DNA of 64,000 bases, taken from assembly GCF_900106045.1 (NCBI RefSeq), contig NZ_LT629802.1, positions 1,116,001-1,180,000 of the forward strand, written 5' to 3'. The notes beneath the pieces are model-generated. The model did not search any database, was not told where the DNA came from, and saw only the letters and a program-made list of their open reading frames with translations. Of this stretch, positions 29,491 to 38,177 are shown piece after piece. This DNA comes from Pseudomonas mucidolens (GTDB lineage Bacteria > Pseudomonadota > Gammaproteobacteria > Pseudomonadales > Pseudomonadaceae). The first letter of the stretch is position 1, and each line of letters starts with the position of its first letter. Made by a program: the position numbers and the translations under genes.

Positions 29491-30351
29491 TCAATCTTTT
29501 GCTTGGCTCTGGGATTTGAGTCGATCGAGTATCACCTTACCCACATCCAGCGCAGAACCAGGGTTTTGACCGGTCACCAGTTCGCGATCGATGACGATAT
29601 GGCTGGTCCACGGTGAAGTGTTGCTACTGTATACGCCGCCGGCTTGTTCCAGTGCCGTTTGCGGATAGAACTTCATCGCACCGCCATTCAACAAGCCTTT
29701 GGCCAGTTCCTCTTCCTGATTGCTGATGACCGTGAATTTGTATCCTGCATAAGTCCAGCCATGCGTTGGGGCTTTGCCGTCGCCTTCGAGTTTCCGAGTG
29801 AAGGCTGTTGGGTCGGACAGAGTCGACAGTAGCGCAATCGGGCCATGGCAAACGAGGGCGGTTGTCTTGCCGTTGTTATGGAAGTTGTTCAGCAACTTCC
29901 CCAATGCGGCGCTATGCAGCAGATCCTCCATAGGTGCGTGGCCACCGGGTACATAGACAGCATCGAAGTGCTCGTAGCCGATCTGTTCGACCCGCGACAG
30001 GCTAATGACCGGTGACTCACCCGGCGAGGTAATCTTGAGGTGCTCCAGCAGTGCCTTGTGCTCCTGCAGTGCCGCAATGTCATTGTTGAAATACATTTTG
30101 TCGTTGGACGATTGGTCCAGCGTTGGCGCCTTGCCCGTTGGCGTCGCAAAGGTCACCGAGTGGCCGGCATCGAGCAGTAGTTTTACGGGTTGCATCAATT
30201 CGTTCAGGTAAAAGCCGGTTGTAAAGACTTTCTTGTCCTTGAGCTCAAGGTGGTCTGAATCAGACAGCACGACCAGGACGTTACTGGCCTGTGCGTTGAA
30301 GGCTGAGGTGCAAATGGTCATTGCAAGGGCGAGACGAGTGATAGGGCGCAT
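29491..30351 (-). CDS. Secreted DJ-1/PfpI-family protein
   Basis: A 286-residue protein with signal peptide (cut near NAQAS). The fold is DJ-1/PfpI/type 1 glutamine amidotransferase-like; the nucleophile elbow ALVCHGPIAL (Cys near 170) and GGHAPMEDL stand in the usual places. The family includes Hsp31-type glyoxalases and deglycases that remove reactive carbonyls. The signal peptide makes a periplasmic role likely. It is divergent from the following LysR gene, which may regulate it. Confidence 0.82.
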   Translation of the reverse strand: MRPITRLALAMTICTSAFNAQASNVLVVLSDSDHLELKDKKVFTTGFYLNELMQPVKLLLDAGHSVTFATPTGKAPTLDQSSNDKMYFNNDIAALQEHKALLEHLKITSPGESPVISLSRVEQIGYEHFDAVYVPGGHAPMEDLLHSAALGKLLNNFHNNGKTTALVCHGPIALLSTLSDPTAFTRKLEGDGKAPTHGWTYAGYKFTVISNQEEELAKGLLNGGAMKFYPQTALEQAGGVYSSNTSPWTSHIVIDRELVTGQNPGSALDVGKVILDRLKSQSQAKD

Positions 30352-30475
30352 GGGATTTCCGAGCAGTAGAGAGTGAATTCGATCAGCAGGTGTCTGATCC
30401 CGATACGACTATATTCATGCCTCCATGGGAGATAAACTTGCGCAAAGGAAAAGCACTTGTTCTTTGGAGGTAAAG

Positions 30476-31420
30476 GTGGGCCGGCGATTCGATTATCTCG
30501 CAGACGTAGAAGTCTTCATCACTGTGGTGGAGAAAGGCTCCCTAAGCGCAGGGGCCGTTCTTCTGGCAACTACCCCGTCAGTAGTCAGCCGTGCGATCTC
30601 ACGTCTGGAAACACGCCTGGGTGTTCAGTTGTTACGGCGCACGACTCGACGCCTGAGCCTGACCGAGGCGGGACTGCTTTACCTCGAACAGTCCCGCGCG
30701 GCGTTCTCGCTGATCGATGATGCAGAGCGGACGATCCAGGGGCAGGAAGGCGCGTTGACTGGCCGTGTACGGCTTAGTGTGCCGACGACTTACGGCCACT
30801 ACCGGCTGCCGGTATTGCTCTGCCGCTTTACTCGGCAGTACCCGCAGGTGCGCATCGAGTTGAGCATCAGCAATCGAAATGTGGATCTGGTGGCCGAAGG
30901 GTATGACCTGGCCATTCGCCTTGGGCCATTACCTGACAGTGGCCTGATTGGACGCAAACTTGAGGATGCGCGTTTGTGCGTGGTCGCCGCGCCGGACTAT
31001 CTCCGGCGTGCAGGTACGCCGCACAGCGTCGACGAACTGCCAGCGCATGCTTGCCTGCCATTTGTGATGCCCAGCAGCGGTCGGGTCGGCCCCTGGCTGT
31101 TCTGTGAGCAGGGTATTGATCGGGAGTGGATACCTGAGGCGAGTGTTCAAGTGTCCGACGACGTACTTGGCACTGTGTCTTTGGCCGAGCACGGTATGGG
31201 TATTTGTCAGACCTACGATTTTATTGTTCGGGAGCGGATTCAAAGCGGACGCCTGGTGCCGCTGCTCGAACAGTCGAGTGGACGGTCCCGACCGTTCTCG
31301 GTGATTTTCCCGCCTCATCGCCAGCTATCGGCTGCGTCCCGGGCGCTGATCGACTTCCTGATTCGCGGGGTGGCAGATCAAGCCCACACGCCACTCAACG
31401 AGCGTCAAGCGATCGGATAG
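30476..31420 (+). CDS. LysR-family transcriptional regulator
   Basis: A 314-residue regulator with N-terminal winged helix-turn-helix (LADVEVFITVVEKGSLSAGA then VVSRAISRLETRLGVQLLRR) and a C-terminal effector domain. GTG 30476 is chosen for GGAGG five bases ahead; an ATG at 30425 would add 17 residues without a ribosome site. It is divergent from the DJ-1/PfpI gene and its 3' end overlaps the convergent alkene reductase by 16 bases. Confidence 0.87.
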   Translation: MGRRFDYLADVEVFITVVEKGSLSAGAVLLATTPSVVSRAISRLETRLGVQLLRRTTRRLSLTEAGLLYLEQSRAAFSLIDDAERTIQGQEGALTGRVRLSVPTTYGHYRLPVLLCRFTRQYPQVRIELSISNRNVDLVAEGYDLAIRLGPLPDSGLIGRKLEDARLCVVAAPDYLRRAGTPHSVDELPAHACLPFVMPSSGRVGPWLFCEQGIDREWIPEASVQVSDDVLGTVSLAEHGMGICQTYDFIVRERIQSGRLVPLLEQSSGRSRPFSVIFPPHRQLSAASRALIDFLIRGVADQAHTPLNERQAIG

Positions 31421-32505
31421 GTCGGGTAGTCGGTATAGCCCTGGGTGCCTCCTCCATAGCTCAATGCCCGGTCCGGTTTCAACAATGGCCAGTCGTTGCG
31501 TAGTCGTTCAACCAGGTCGGGGTTCGCGATGAAAGGTTCACCAAATGCTGCGATGTCGATCATCCCATCGCGAAGAAATTGTTCCGCTCGTTCCTTAGTC
31601 ATGCCTCCTGCGAGCACTAGCGTGCCATGGTAGTGGGTGCGAAATTTTTGCAGGAAATCCCGAGGAATGGGCGAACTGCCCCGCGACAGCTGATCCATGA
31701 AATGAACATAGGCCAGACCGCGTCGGGAGAGTTGGTCGGCGACATACAGATAGGTTTCTTCGACATCCTCGTAAAGCCCCATGTCAAACAGGCCGCCAAA
31801 GGGTGACAGGCGAATGGCGGTGCGTTGCGCACCGATACGTTCAATGACGCTGTCGACCACTTCCAGCAAGAAGCGTGAACGGTTTTCGAGGGTATCGCTG
31901 CGGTATTCGTCTGTGCGGTCATTGACCAACGGGTTGAGGAATTGTTCGATCAGGTAGCCGTTGGCGCCGTGCAGTTCAATGCCATCGAAACCGGCGTCAA
32001 TAGCATTCGCGGCTGCCTGGGCAAAGTCACGAATCACCGCTTTGACTTCCGGCGTGGTGAGGGCGCGGGGTTGGGAGACGTCGACCGGACCGAGCTCGCC
32101 ACGCTCAGTCAAACCCCAGGCCTGGGAGTTACGGGCAATCTGCGAGGTCGAGCTGACCGGGTCAATACCGCCTGGCTGAATACTGACATGGGAAACGCGC
32201 CCGACATGCCATAGCTGCATGTAGATAACGCCGCCGGTAGCGTGCACTGCCTGGGTTACTTTGCGCCAGCCGTCGATCTGTGGCGTGGTGTAGATGCCGG
32301 GGATGGCCAAAAAGCCTTCGGCCGAGCGCGAAATGGGGGTGCCTTCGGTGATGATCAGTCCGGCGCTGGCGCGCTGGCTGTAATAAAGCGCAGTGAGGTC
32401 GTTGGCGACGCCATCCGGGTTCCGCGCCCGTGTCATCGGCGCCATGGCGATACGGTTGCGCAACGTAAGAGTGCCGACTTGGATGGGATCAAATAATGAG
32501 CTCAT
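31405..32505 (-). CDS. Old yellow enzyme-type alkene reductase
   Basis: A 366-residue FMN enzyme that reduces activated C=C bonds or nitro groups with NADPH. Features: NRIAMAPMTRARN near residue 18, YMQLWHVGRVSH near 100, the HGANGYLIEQFLNP His/Asn substrate motif near 180, and a late GGMTKERAEQFL. ATG 32505 follows AGGACAGG. It resembles XenB/NemA. Flanked by two LysR genes; the downstream one starts divergently 260 bases away. Confidence 0.88.
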   Translation of the reverse strand: MSSLFDPIQVGTLTLRNRIAMAPMTRARNPDGVANDLTALYYSQRASAGLIITEGTPISRSAEGFLAIPGIYTTPQIDGWRKVTQAVHATGGVIYMQLWHVGRVSHVSIQPGGIDPVSSTSQIARNSQAWGLTERGELGPVDVSQPRALTTPEVKAVIRDFAQAAANAIDAGFDGIELHGANGYLIEQFLNPLVNDRTDEYRSDTLENRSRFLLEVVDSVIERIGAQRTAIRLSPFGGLFDMGLYEDVEETYLYVADQLSRRGLAYVHFMDQLSRGSSPIPRDFLQKFRTHYHGTLVLAGGMTKERAEQFLRDGMIDIAAFGEPFIANPDLVERLRNDWPLLKPDRALSYGGGTQGYTDYPTYPIA

Positions 32506-32764
32506 GGGGACCTGTCCTTTCTTTATGTTGCTCAAGAAGGTAGGCCTGACATAGCAAACTGATAACCCGATCCGGCCGAACATGATTTGTGAAGCCGTTT
32601 CACAGTTTACTCAACCCTGCAGAGCTTGGCTGCGTTGTGCATTCGATTCCACTGTATATGGAATTGGTTTCACAAGATAAATGAACGTTTTCTCACTTAT
32701 TGCTACGTATCGCCAAGTAGCGCTTGTGATATTTTTTCACTAATCAATGAGTGGGGAGGCGGAC

Positions 32765-33667
32765 GTGGATAACAGAGCAGGCGAGATGCAGGTATTTGTA
32801 CGGGTCGTCGACGCCGGCAGCTTTTCACAAGCAGCGCGACAGATGCTGATGACACCTTCGACGGTCAGTAAATTGATTGTTCGACTGGAGCTGCGTCTGG
32901 GGGTACGTCTGCTCGAGCGTTCGACACGTAAGCTGTCGCTGACCGACGAAGGACGCATCTACTATGAACGCAGTAACGCTTTGCTGGCAGAACTCGACGA
33001 CGTTGAAAGAGTGTTGGCCCAAGGCGCACAGAAAGCACGCGGAACCGTGCGCATCAATGCCTCGGTTGCGTTTGGCACAATGGCGATCGAACCCAATTTG
33101 CCGGCCTTCTGGGAAGCCCACCCGAACATCCAGATCAACCTGTCCTTGAGTGATGATATCGTTGACATGTACCTGGATCGAACAGACGTTGCATTCCGTG
33201 TTGGCGTGTTGACTGACTCGACCCTACGTGCGAGGAGTATCGGTATTGCTCGGCGCAAGATGGTGGCTTCACCTGAGTATCTGGAAAAGTACGGAGTCCC
33301 CGACACCCTCGAAGACCTCGCCGAGCATAATTGTTTGAGCTTCAACTTTCGGCGCTCTAGTCCAGTGTGGCCCATGCATCAGAGTGGCCGCATCGTTGAT
33401 CGAATCGTCCAGGGCAACCTGCAAGCCAACAATGGCGAGACCGTTCGACGTATGGCCATCGCCGGGGTGGGGATTGCCCGATTGGCGGACTTTCACATCG
33501 ATGAGGATCTCGCCGCTGGCCGGTTGGTCGAGGTACTCGCGCAAACAGGCCATGACAGCGAGGAAGTCAATGCGCTGTATCAGGGTGGACAGCATGTGCC
33601 CCAGCGTATCCGAACGTTCCTCGACTTTATGGTGCCGCGTCTGCAAGCGTTCATGAATCGGGGGTGA
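32765..33667 (+). CDS. LysR-family transcriptional regulator
   Basis: A 300-residue regulator: MQVFVRVVDAGSFSQAARQM then STVSKLIVRLELRLGVRLLER forms the helix-turn-helix, followed by the LysR substrate domain. GTG 32765 is chosen for GGAGG five bases ahead; an ATG at 32747 would add six residues. It is divergent from the alkene reductase gene across a 260-base gap and so likely controls it. Its 3' end faces the convergent SRPBCC gene. Confidence 0.86.
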   Translation: MDNRAGEMQVFVRVVDAGSFSQAARQMLMTPSTVSKLIVRLELRLGVRLLERSTRKLSLTDEGRIYYERSNALLAELDDVERVLAQGAQKARGTVRINASVAFGTMAIEPNLPAFWEAHPNIQINLSLSDDIVDMYLDRTDVAFRVGVLTDSTLRARSIGIARRKMVASPEYLEKYGVPDTLEDLAEHNCLSFNFRRSSPVWPMHQSGRIVDRIVQGNLQANNGETVRRMAIAGVGIARLADFHIDEDLAAGRLVEVLAQTGHDSEEVNALYQGGQHVPQRIRTFLDFMVPRLQAFMNRG

Positions 33668-33681
33668 CCCGCGTGCCGTCG

Positions 33682-34101
33682 TCAGTCCGTGGATTCGACG
33701 ACGGCCTTCAGGCGCTCCAGCCCTACGCGGTAGAGTGCCTCGAAATGCCCGATGACCTCGGCCTCATCTGCGCCCTGGACGAGAAAGGTGCTGGACCAGG
33801 ACGCCAGTGTCCCCCCGTTGCCATCGTCCTTCGCTGACATCGTGCCTACATAGTCAGTGACTGGCGAAGGGCCCTCAAGCAGGGCATAGCTGTAGTGCTT
33901 TTCGTCTTCATCAAACGTGAGCAAACGCTCGACAATGATCGCACCGTCGGCAGTTTTGAGGTGACGCAAACGTCCGCCATCACTGAGGGTGCTGCTCGCG
34001 ATGACATCGAGCCAGCGAGGTAGCCAATCAAACCCGCCGAGTAGCGACCAGACCTGTTCGGCTGGACGTGCAATGCTAATCAAGATACGGACTTCACTCA
34101 T
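33682..34101 (-). CDS. SRPBCC-family protein
   Basis: A 139-residue START-like (SRPBCC) fold with the pattern SIARPAEQVWSLLGGFDWLPRWLDVI at its N-terminus and a long C-terminal helix FEALYRVGLERLKAVV. Such proteins bind small hydrophobic ligands in a deep cavity. Last gene of a five-gene minus-strand operon with cupin, MRJP-type, membrane and Nramp genes; it lies 28 bases after the Nramp stop. Ligand unknown. Confidence 0.78.
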   Translation of the reverse strand: MSEVRILISIARPAEQVWSLLGGFDWLPRWLDVIASSTLSDGGRLRHLKTADGAIIVERLLTFDEDEKHYSYALLEGPSPVTDYVGTMSAKDDGNGGTLASWSSTFLVQGADEAEVIGHFEALYRVGLERLKAVVESTD

Positions 34102-34129
34102 GTTTTTAACCTGTATGGGAGGAAGGCAT

Positions 34130-35422
34130 TCAAAGAATGACGGATGTAACCAACCAGAGATTGGCGGCGCTGATCAGCAGGAAAATACACCAGGCCATGA
34201 CGGCGACCGGGCGTGAGATAGCAAAATCACCCATCAGCGTTTTATTGCTGGTGAAACGAATCAACGGATACACCGCAAACGGCAGTTGCACTGACAACAC
34301 CACCTGAGAAAACACCAACAGATCACACACCGCGGCGTCGCCCAGCCAGAGAATCCCGCACAGCGCTGGCACCATGGCCAGCAGGCGGGTGACGACGCGC
34401 TGTTTCCACAATGAAACTTTGAGCTTCAAGAACCCTTCGAGCACGACCTGACCGGCGAGGGTGCCGGTCAACGTCGCGCTTTGGCCCGAGGCGAGCAGTG
34501 CCAGGGCGAACAGCACGGCAGAGATGGCCACACCTGTCAGGGGGGCCAGCAATTGATGGGCCTGCTCGATCCCGCCAATCTCAGTGTGCCCGCTGTCGTG
34601 GAAGACGGCGGCGGCCACCAACAAAATGGCAACTTGCACGGCGGCCGCAATTGAAAGCGCGCGGATCGTATCTTTGGAACCCCGGCGCAGGGACCGTTTT
34701 ACCTGCTCTCCGTCATGTGTGACGCTATTGGACCGGGCCAGTGATGAATGCAGGTACAGATTGTGGGGCATGACGGTGGCGCCGATGATACCCACCGCGA
34801 TGAACAGTGCCCCTGGCTGAGCCAGCGTGTCCAATGAAGGAATGAACCCCCGAAACATGGCGTTTACATCGAGCGTGATCAATGCCAGCTCAATGGCGAA
34901 GCACAGGACAGTGGTCGCCACCAGGGCCAGGACGATCTTCTGCACTCGGCCATTGGCGGCACCCTTCAAGCCCAGGATGACCAGTGTGCTGACAGCCGTC
35001 AGCACGATGCCGAGGGCCATTGGCAAGTTGAATAGTAATTTGAACGCCAACGCCGCACCCAGAACCTCGGCAATATCGGTGGCAATGATGGCAATCTCCG
35101 CCATTGCCCAGTGCGCGAGTGTGGCTGGTCGGCCGTAGCGAAGACGACAGGTCTGGGCAAGATCCTGACCTGTGACGACGCCGAGACGCAAGGCGAGTGT
35201 TTGCAAAAGCATGGCCGCTAGACTCGACAGCACCACCATGAATAGCAGGCTGTAACCGAACTGAGCGCCAGCAGCGATACCGGTGGCCCAGTTGCCAGGA
35301 TCCATGTAACCCACTGCAATCAACAGTCCGGGTCCCATCAGCAGCGAAAGGCGTCCCGGCATAGGCGATGGTGGGACGGCACGCATTCCGGGGTGTTCCG
35401 ACAACGAAGTCTTTGTTGTCAT
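34130..35422 (-). CDS. mntH: Nramp-family divalent metal transporter
   Basis: A 430-residue proton-coupled metal importer with about eleven helices. The metal-binding helices are seen as GYMDPGNWAT near residue 38 and the MPHNLYLHSSL motif near 222; AEIAIIATDIAEVLG lies between. These residues fit manganese or iron transport. It starts four bases after the small membrane gene and belongs to the five-gene operon. The name mntH reflects the family rather than a proven function; the usual MntR or Fur site was not seen. Confidence 0.85.
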   Translation of the reverse strand: MTTKTSLSEHPGMRAVPPSPMPGRLSLLMGPGLLIAVGYMDPGNWATGIAAGAQFGYSLLFMVVLSSLAAMLLQTLALRLGVVTGQDLAQTCRLRYGRPATLAHWAMAEIAIIATDIAEVLGAALAFKLLFNLPMALGIVLTAVSTLVILGLKGAANGRVQKIVLALVATTVLCFAIELALITLDVNAMFRGFIPSLDTLAQPGALFIAVGIIGATVMPHNLYLHSSLARSNSVTHDGEQVKRSLRRGSKDTIRALSIAAAVQVAILLVAAAVFHDSGHTEIGGIEQAHQLLAPLTGVAISAVLFALALLASGQSATLTGTLAGQVVLEGFLKLKVSLWKQRVVTRLLAMVPALCGILWLGDAAVCDLLVFSQVVLSVQLPFAVYPLIRFTSNKTLMGDFAISRPVAVMAWCIFLLISAANLWLVTSVIL

Positions 35423-35425
35423 CGG

Positions 35426-35800
35426 TCAGTGGGTCCTTTGTGATCGGGCAAGTCGGGGCAGACGCGCCAGCACTAGGGTATGAATGAACAGCAGCAGGCC
35501 AGCAACCGAGAGAATTGCCGATACTTTCCCGCTCAAAGCATGGGCGGCCAGCAGACACACCAGAGCCGCTATCTGGGTCAGCAGACGATGGGCCAGCGAA
35601 ATCCGTGAAGGGCTCGACGCCTCGAACAGGCGGCCGGGCCAAAAGTCTGGCCTGGCTCGCGAAAACGTTATTGCGGCGATGGCCACCACGGCGTATATCC
35701 AGACGCCGAGACCGGCGTCACCTTCGGCCAGCGCCAAGCCTATGGCGCTGGCCGTGAGCAGCAGTGCAATGACAACGAACGCAACACGGCTATAGCTCAT
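35426..35800 (-). CDS. Small multi-pass membrane protein, unknown
   Basis: A 124-residue protein with four hydrophobic segments (about 5-25, 30-46, 72-88 and 95-113) and a basic C-terminus. No family recognised. Its start overlaps the MRJP-type gene stop by four bases and its stop is four bases before the Nramp start, so it is tightly coupled to both. It may be an accessory of the transporter, by position only. Confidence 0.65.
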   Translation of the reverse strand: MSYSRVAFVVIALLLTASAIGLALAEGDAGLGVWIYAVVAIAAITFSRARPDFWPGRLFEASSPSRISLAHRLLTQIAALVCLLAAHALSGKVSAILSVAGLLLFIHTLVLARLPRLARSQRTH

Positions 35801-36855
35801 GGTTTTTCGCTCGAACCCATCGGCGCATCCACCCGCAACCGCAATACATGGAACGGCGGCTGGCTGTCGTCCTCACCCGCATTGAGCAGTGGGTGGCGGT
35901 GCAGCTGGTTGGCTGTGATGTAGAGCCATTCCCCCTGGGCATCGAGCTCAACGCCGTCCGGCCAGGCGAGCAATTGATCGTCCTGTGCAAGAATGCGGTA
36001 GCCGGCAGGCGACGCTAGCCCAATCGCATTATTCGCGATGTCGGTCACATAGACGTTGCCCTCTGCGTCGACATCAAACCCGTCGCAATGAGGCTTGTCG
36101 CACCAGTACTCAACGGCCTCGCTCAGCGGTGCGATGCCTGCAGGTTCCGCGAGGACTTCGGTTGATACTCGATAGACCTTGCGAGCGGACATCGAACCGA
36201 AATAGACCCAGCGGCCCAACGGGTCGATCGCGATGGGATTGAGGCCGTAGCGGTAAGGAATGATTTCGCCTTCTGGCGTACGCAGCGAAAGGGCTTTTCC
36301 ACCGATCATCAGCGGTACATCTCCAGGCATCAACCCCGGGTAGCACTCAAGCGATCGCCATGAAAGACCTGTTTGGAGATCGACCACGACAATGGCCGGA
36401 TAGTCGCTTTCACCGCTGGGGTTCATCGTCATGTCTGCGATGTAAATGCGCTGACGCCGCCAATCGATCACGAAGTCCTGAGTGAAAGAGCTTGGGCGAA
36501 GCACGTTCTGCGGTAGTACGATCAGGCGGTGCAGGCGGTCTTCTCGATCATTCCAGGCGATGAGGCGTGGCTGTTGGCCCGGTCCGCCCATGTCGAGTAT
36601 CCAGACGATCCCCTGAAGGTCGGTACGGATGCCGATCACTGCGGACATCCCGCGGCCATCCGCCCCGGGTTTACCCGCCCAGGTTTCATTTGGGTAAGCC
36701 GGATGCTCACCGTTCTCGGCCACCGCACGTACGGAGATGTCCGGCGCAATGATGGCGGATACCGATACCAGTACCCGCCCATCTGGCATCACCGTCGGAT
36801 TACCCGGGCGCTCAACCGGGAACGTCGCGAAGATCTCCAGTTGATGGGTGTTCAT
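35797..36855 (-). CDS. Yellow/MRJP-type beta-propeller protein
   Basis: A 352-residue protein of the major royal jelly/yellow family, a six-bladed propeller (repeating strands: DLQGIVWILDMG, WRRQRIYIADMTM, DVDAEGNVYVTDIAN). No signal peptide is seen. Family members include dopachrome-conversion-like and lactonase-like proteins, but no bacterial function is settled. The metal-coordinating residues expected of SMP-30 lactonases could not be confirmed by eye. Overlaps the cupin stop by four bases. Confidence 0.75.
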   Translation of the reverse strand: MNTHQLEIFATFPVERPGNPTVMPDGRVLVSVSAIIAPDISVRAVAENGEHPAYPNETWAGKPGADGRGMSAVIGIRTDLQGIVWILDMGGPGQQPRLIAWNDREDRLHRLIVLPQNVLRPSSFTQDFVIDWRRQRIYIADMTMNPSGESDYPAIVVVDLQTGLSWRSLECYPGLMPGDVPLMIGGKALSLRTPEGEIIPYRYGLNPIAIDPLGRWVYFGSMSARKVYRVSTEVLAEPAGIAPLSEAVEYWCDKPHCDGFDVDAEGNVYVTDIANNAIGLASPAGYRILAQDDQLLAWPDGVELDAQGEWLYITANQLHRHPLLNAGEDDSQPPFHVLRLRVDAPMGSSEKP

Positions 36856-37292
36856 GACAGAGCCTTGACGAAGGATGCTGCGGTGCCGGCGGTCGGATCG
36901 ACAAAGATGATATCGCTGGGGTCGCGCCGTGGAGTATCGACAGACACCATGAACAGCGGGTGCTCAAGGATCTCTGGCATGCCGTGGATAGTGAACCTCT
37001 TGAAGAACAGCATCTCACCGGGACCGACCTCGAACGGTTCACGGTCGCCCATGAAAAACCTGGCGCGCCCGGACATGACGATGAGGTACTCATCACAGGT
37101 CGCGTGGTAATGCGCAGGTGTCGGATGGTAGACACGGAAGACCCGGGCGCTAGCCTCGTCTTCGTCGGTCAGTCTTGAATCAACCAGCAGCGTTTCGGCG
37201 GTCTCGGGGAACGTCTTGACGATCGCATCGAGATTAAACGAGGCATGAGGCGCAGCCTCTACCAGTTTTTTTCGGGTGCTTACTTCGGTCAT
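36852..37292 (-). CDS. Cupin-domain protein
   Basis: A 146-residue single-cupin protein. Motif 1 (VYHPTPAHYHATCDEYLIVMSG, split here) holds two His and one Glu for metal binding; motif 2 lies near PFEVGPGEMLFFKRFTIHGMP with a third His. That is a complete metal site, probably Fe or Mn, as in dioxygenases and isomerases. It is the first gene of the operon; GAGGG lies eight bases ahead of ATG 37292. Substrate unknown. Confidence 0.75.
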   Translation of the reverse strand: MTEVSTRKKLVEAAPHASFNLDAIVKTFPETAETLLVDSRLTDEDEASARVFRVYHPTPAHYHATCDEYLIVMSGRARFFMGDREPFEVGPGEMLFFKRFTIHGMPEILEHPLFMVSVDTPRRDPSDIIFVDPTAGTAASFVKALS

Positions 37293-37471
37293 CTTGAAAC
37301 CCTCATTCAGGTGTCCTTTCAGAGGACGCTGCGATGTTGTTTGTGGGTTCAGGATAAGCATTGGACTGATTGCGGAGAACGCTGCGGGGGAGCACAAGAT
37401 TTGAGAATTAAAATAACAACTGTGTTTTGACTAGAGCGCTGCGGAGCTCACTAACGCCCCCGAATAACCAC

Positions 37472-38002
37472 TCAGTGCTTTGTGGTATCAGACCAGAACC
37501 GCCGGGCTCTCGTTTCGAGTGCGGCTATCACGATAGCAGCCGTCGAGCCTAATGTGACTTCCAGAAAACGCATGAGTCCTGTCTCCAAAATGGTCGAGCC
37601 CACATCCTTGCTCAGCAGGATAATGACTGCAGTCCACAACCCAACCCGCCATTCTGGACGATTGGCGATTACCGCTGCAGTCACAGCCGTGACGATCATT
37701 AACTCGGTAGAAGGCGCCAAGTGCAGATGTTGCATGGATATCTGACAGAGGATCGCCAGTGTCGCTCCTAGCGTTGTGCCAATCACCCGATTACGGAACT
37801 CGGAAAAGGTGTCACCCAGATTTTCCTTGTTGGTGATCAAGGCTGAGACAGGTGCCCACAACGGTTGATGGAGCTGCAACAGGACGGCCATACCGAAGGC
37901 CAGGCCCGCTGTAAGGGAGGAGCGAGCGGCGCACACGAACATGATACGGATTCGTGTTCTGCGCGGTAGATCGCTGACGATTTGATGAGGGCGTTCTGAC
38001 AT
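37472..38002 (-). CDS. FUSC/ArAE-type membrane protein, half length
   Basis: A 176-residue protein resembling the N-terminal membrane half of aromatic acid exporters (FUSC family): MAVLLQLHQPLWAPVSALI followed by FRNRVIGTTLGATLAIL and further helices, ending in a polar tail. Normal family members are two to four times longer with a cytosolic domain. It may be a natural short form or a remnant. It is divergent from the alcohol dehydrogenase gene. Confidence 0.65.
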   Translation of the reverse strand: MSERPHQIVSDLPRRTRIRIMFVCAARSSLTAGLAFGMAVLLQLHQPLWAPVSALITNKENLGDTFSEFRNRVIGTTLGATLAILCQISMQHLHLAPSTELMIVTAVTAAVIANRPEWRVGLWTAVIILLSKDVGSTILETGLMRFLEVTLGSTAAIVIAALETRARRFWSDTTKH

Positions 38003-38177
38003 GCGGCGTCCAGCGACGTAGGAGTGACAGCGACACCACTATAAGTGCATCCGGAGCGACTCTTTTTTGCGAATTCAATTCCAAACAGCTGCGCCCGGTG
38101 ATGCGTTTCTGACACCGGCTGCCTGCGGCATAGTGATGAGTACTCACTATCGAGTCCAGCTGCGTCGGAGACACAAG

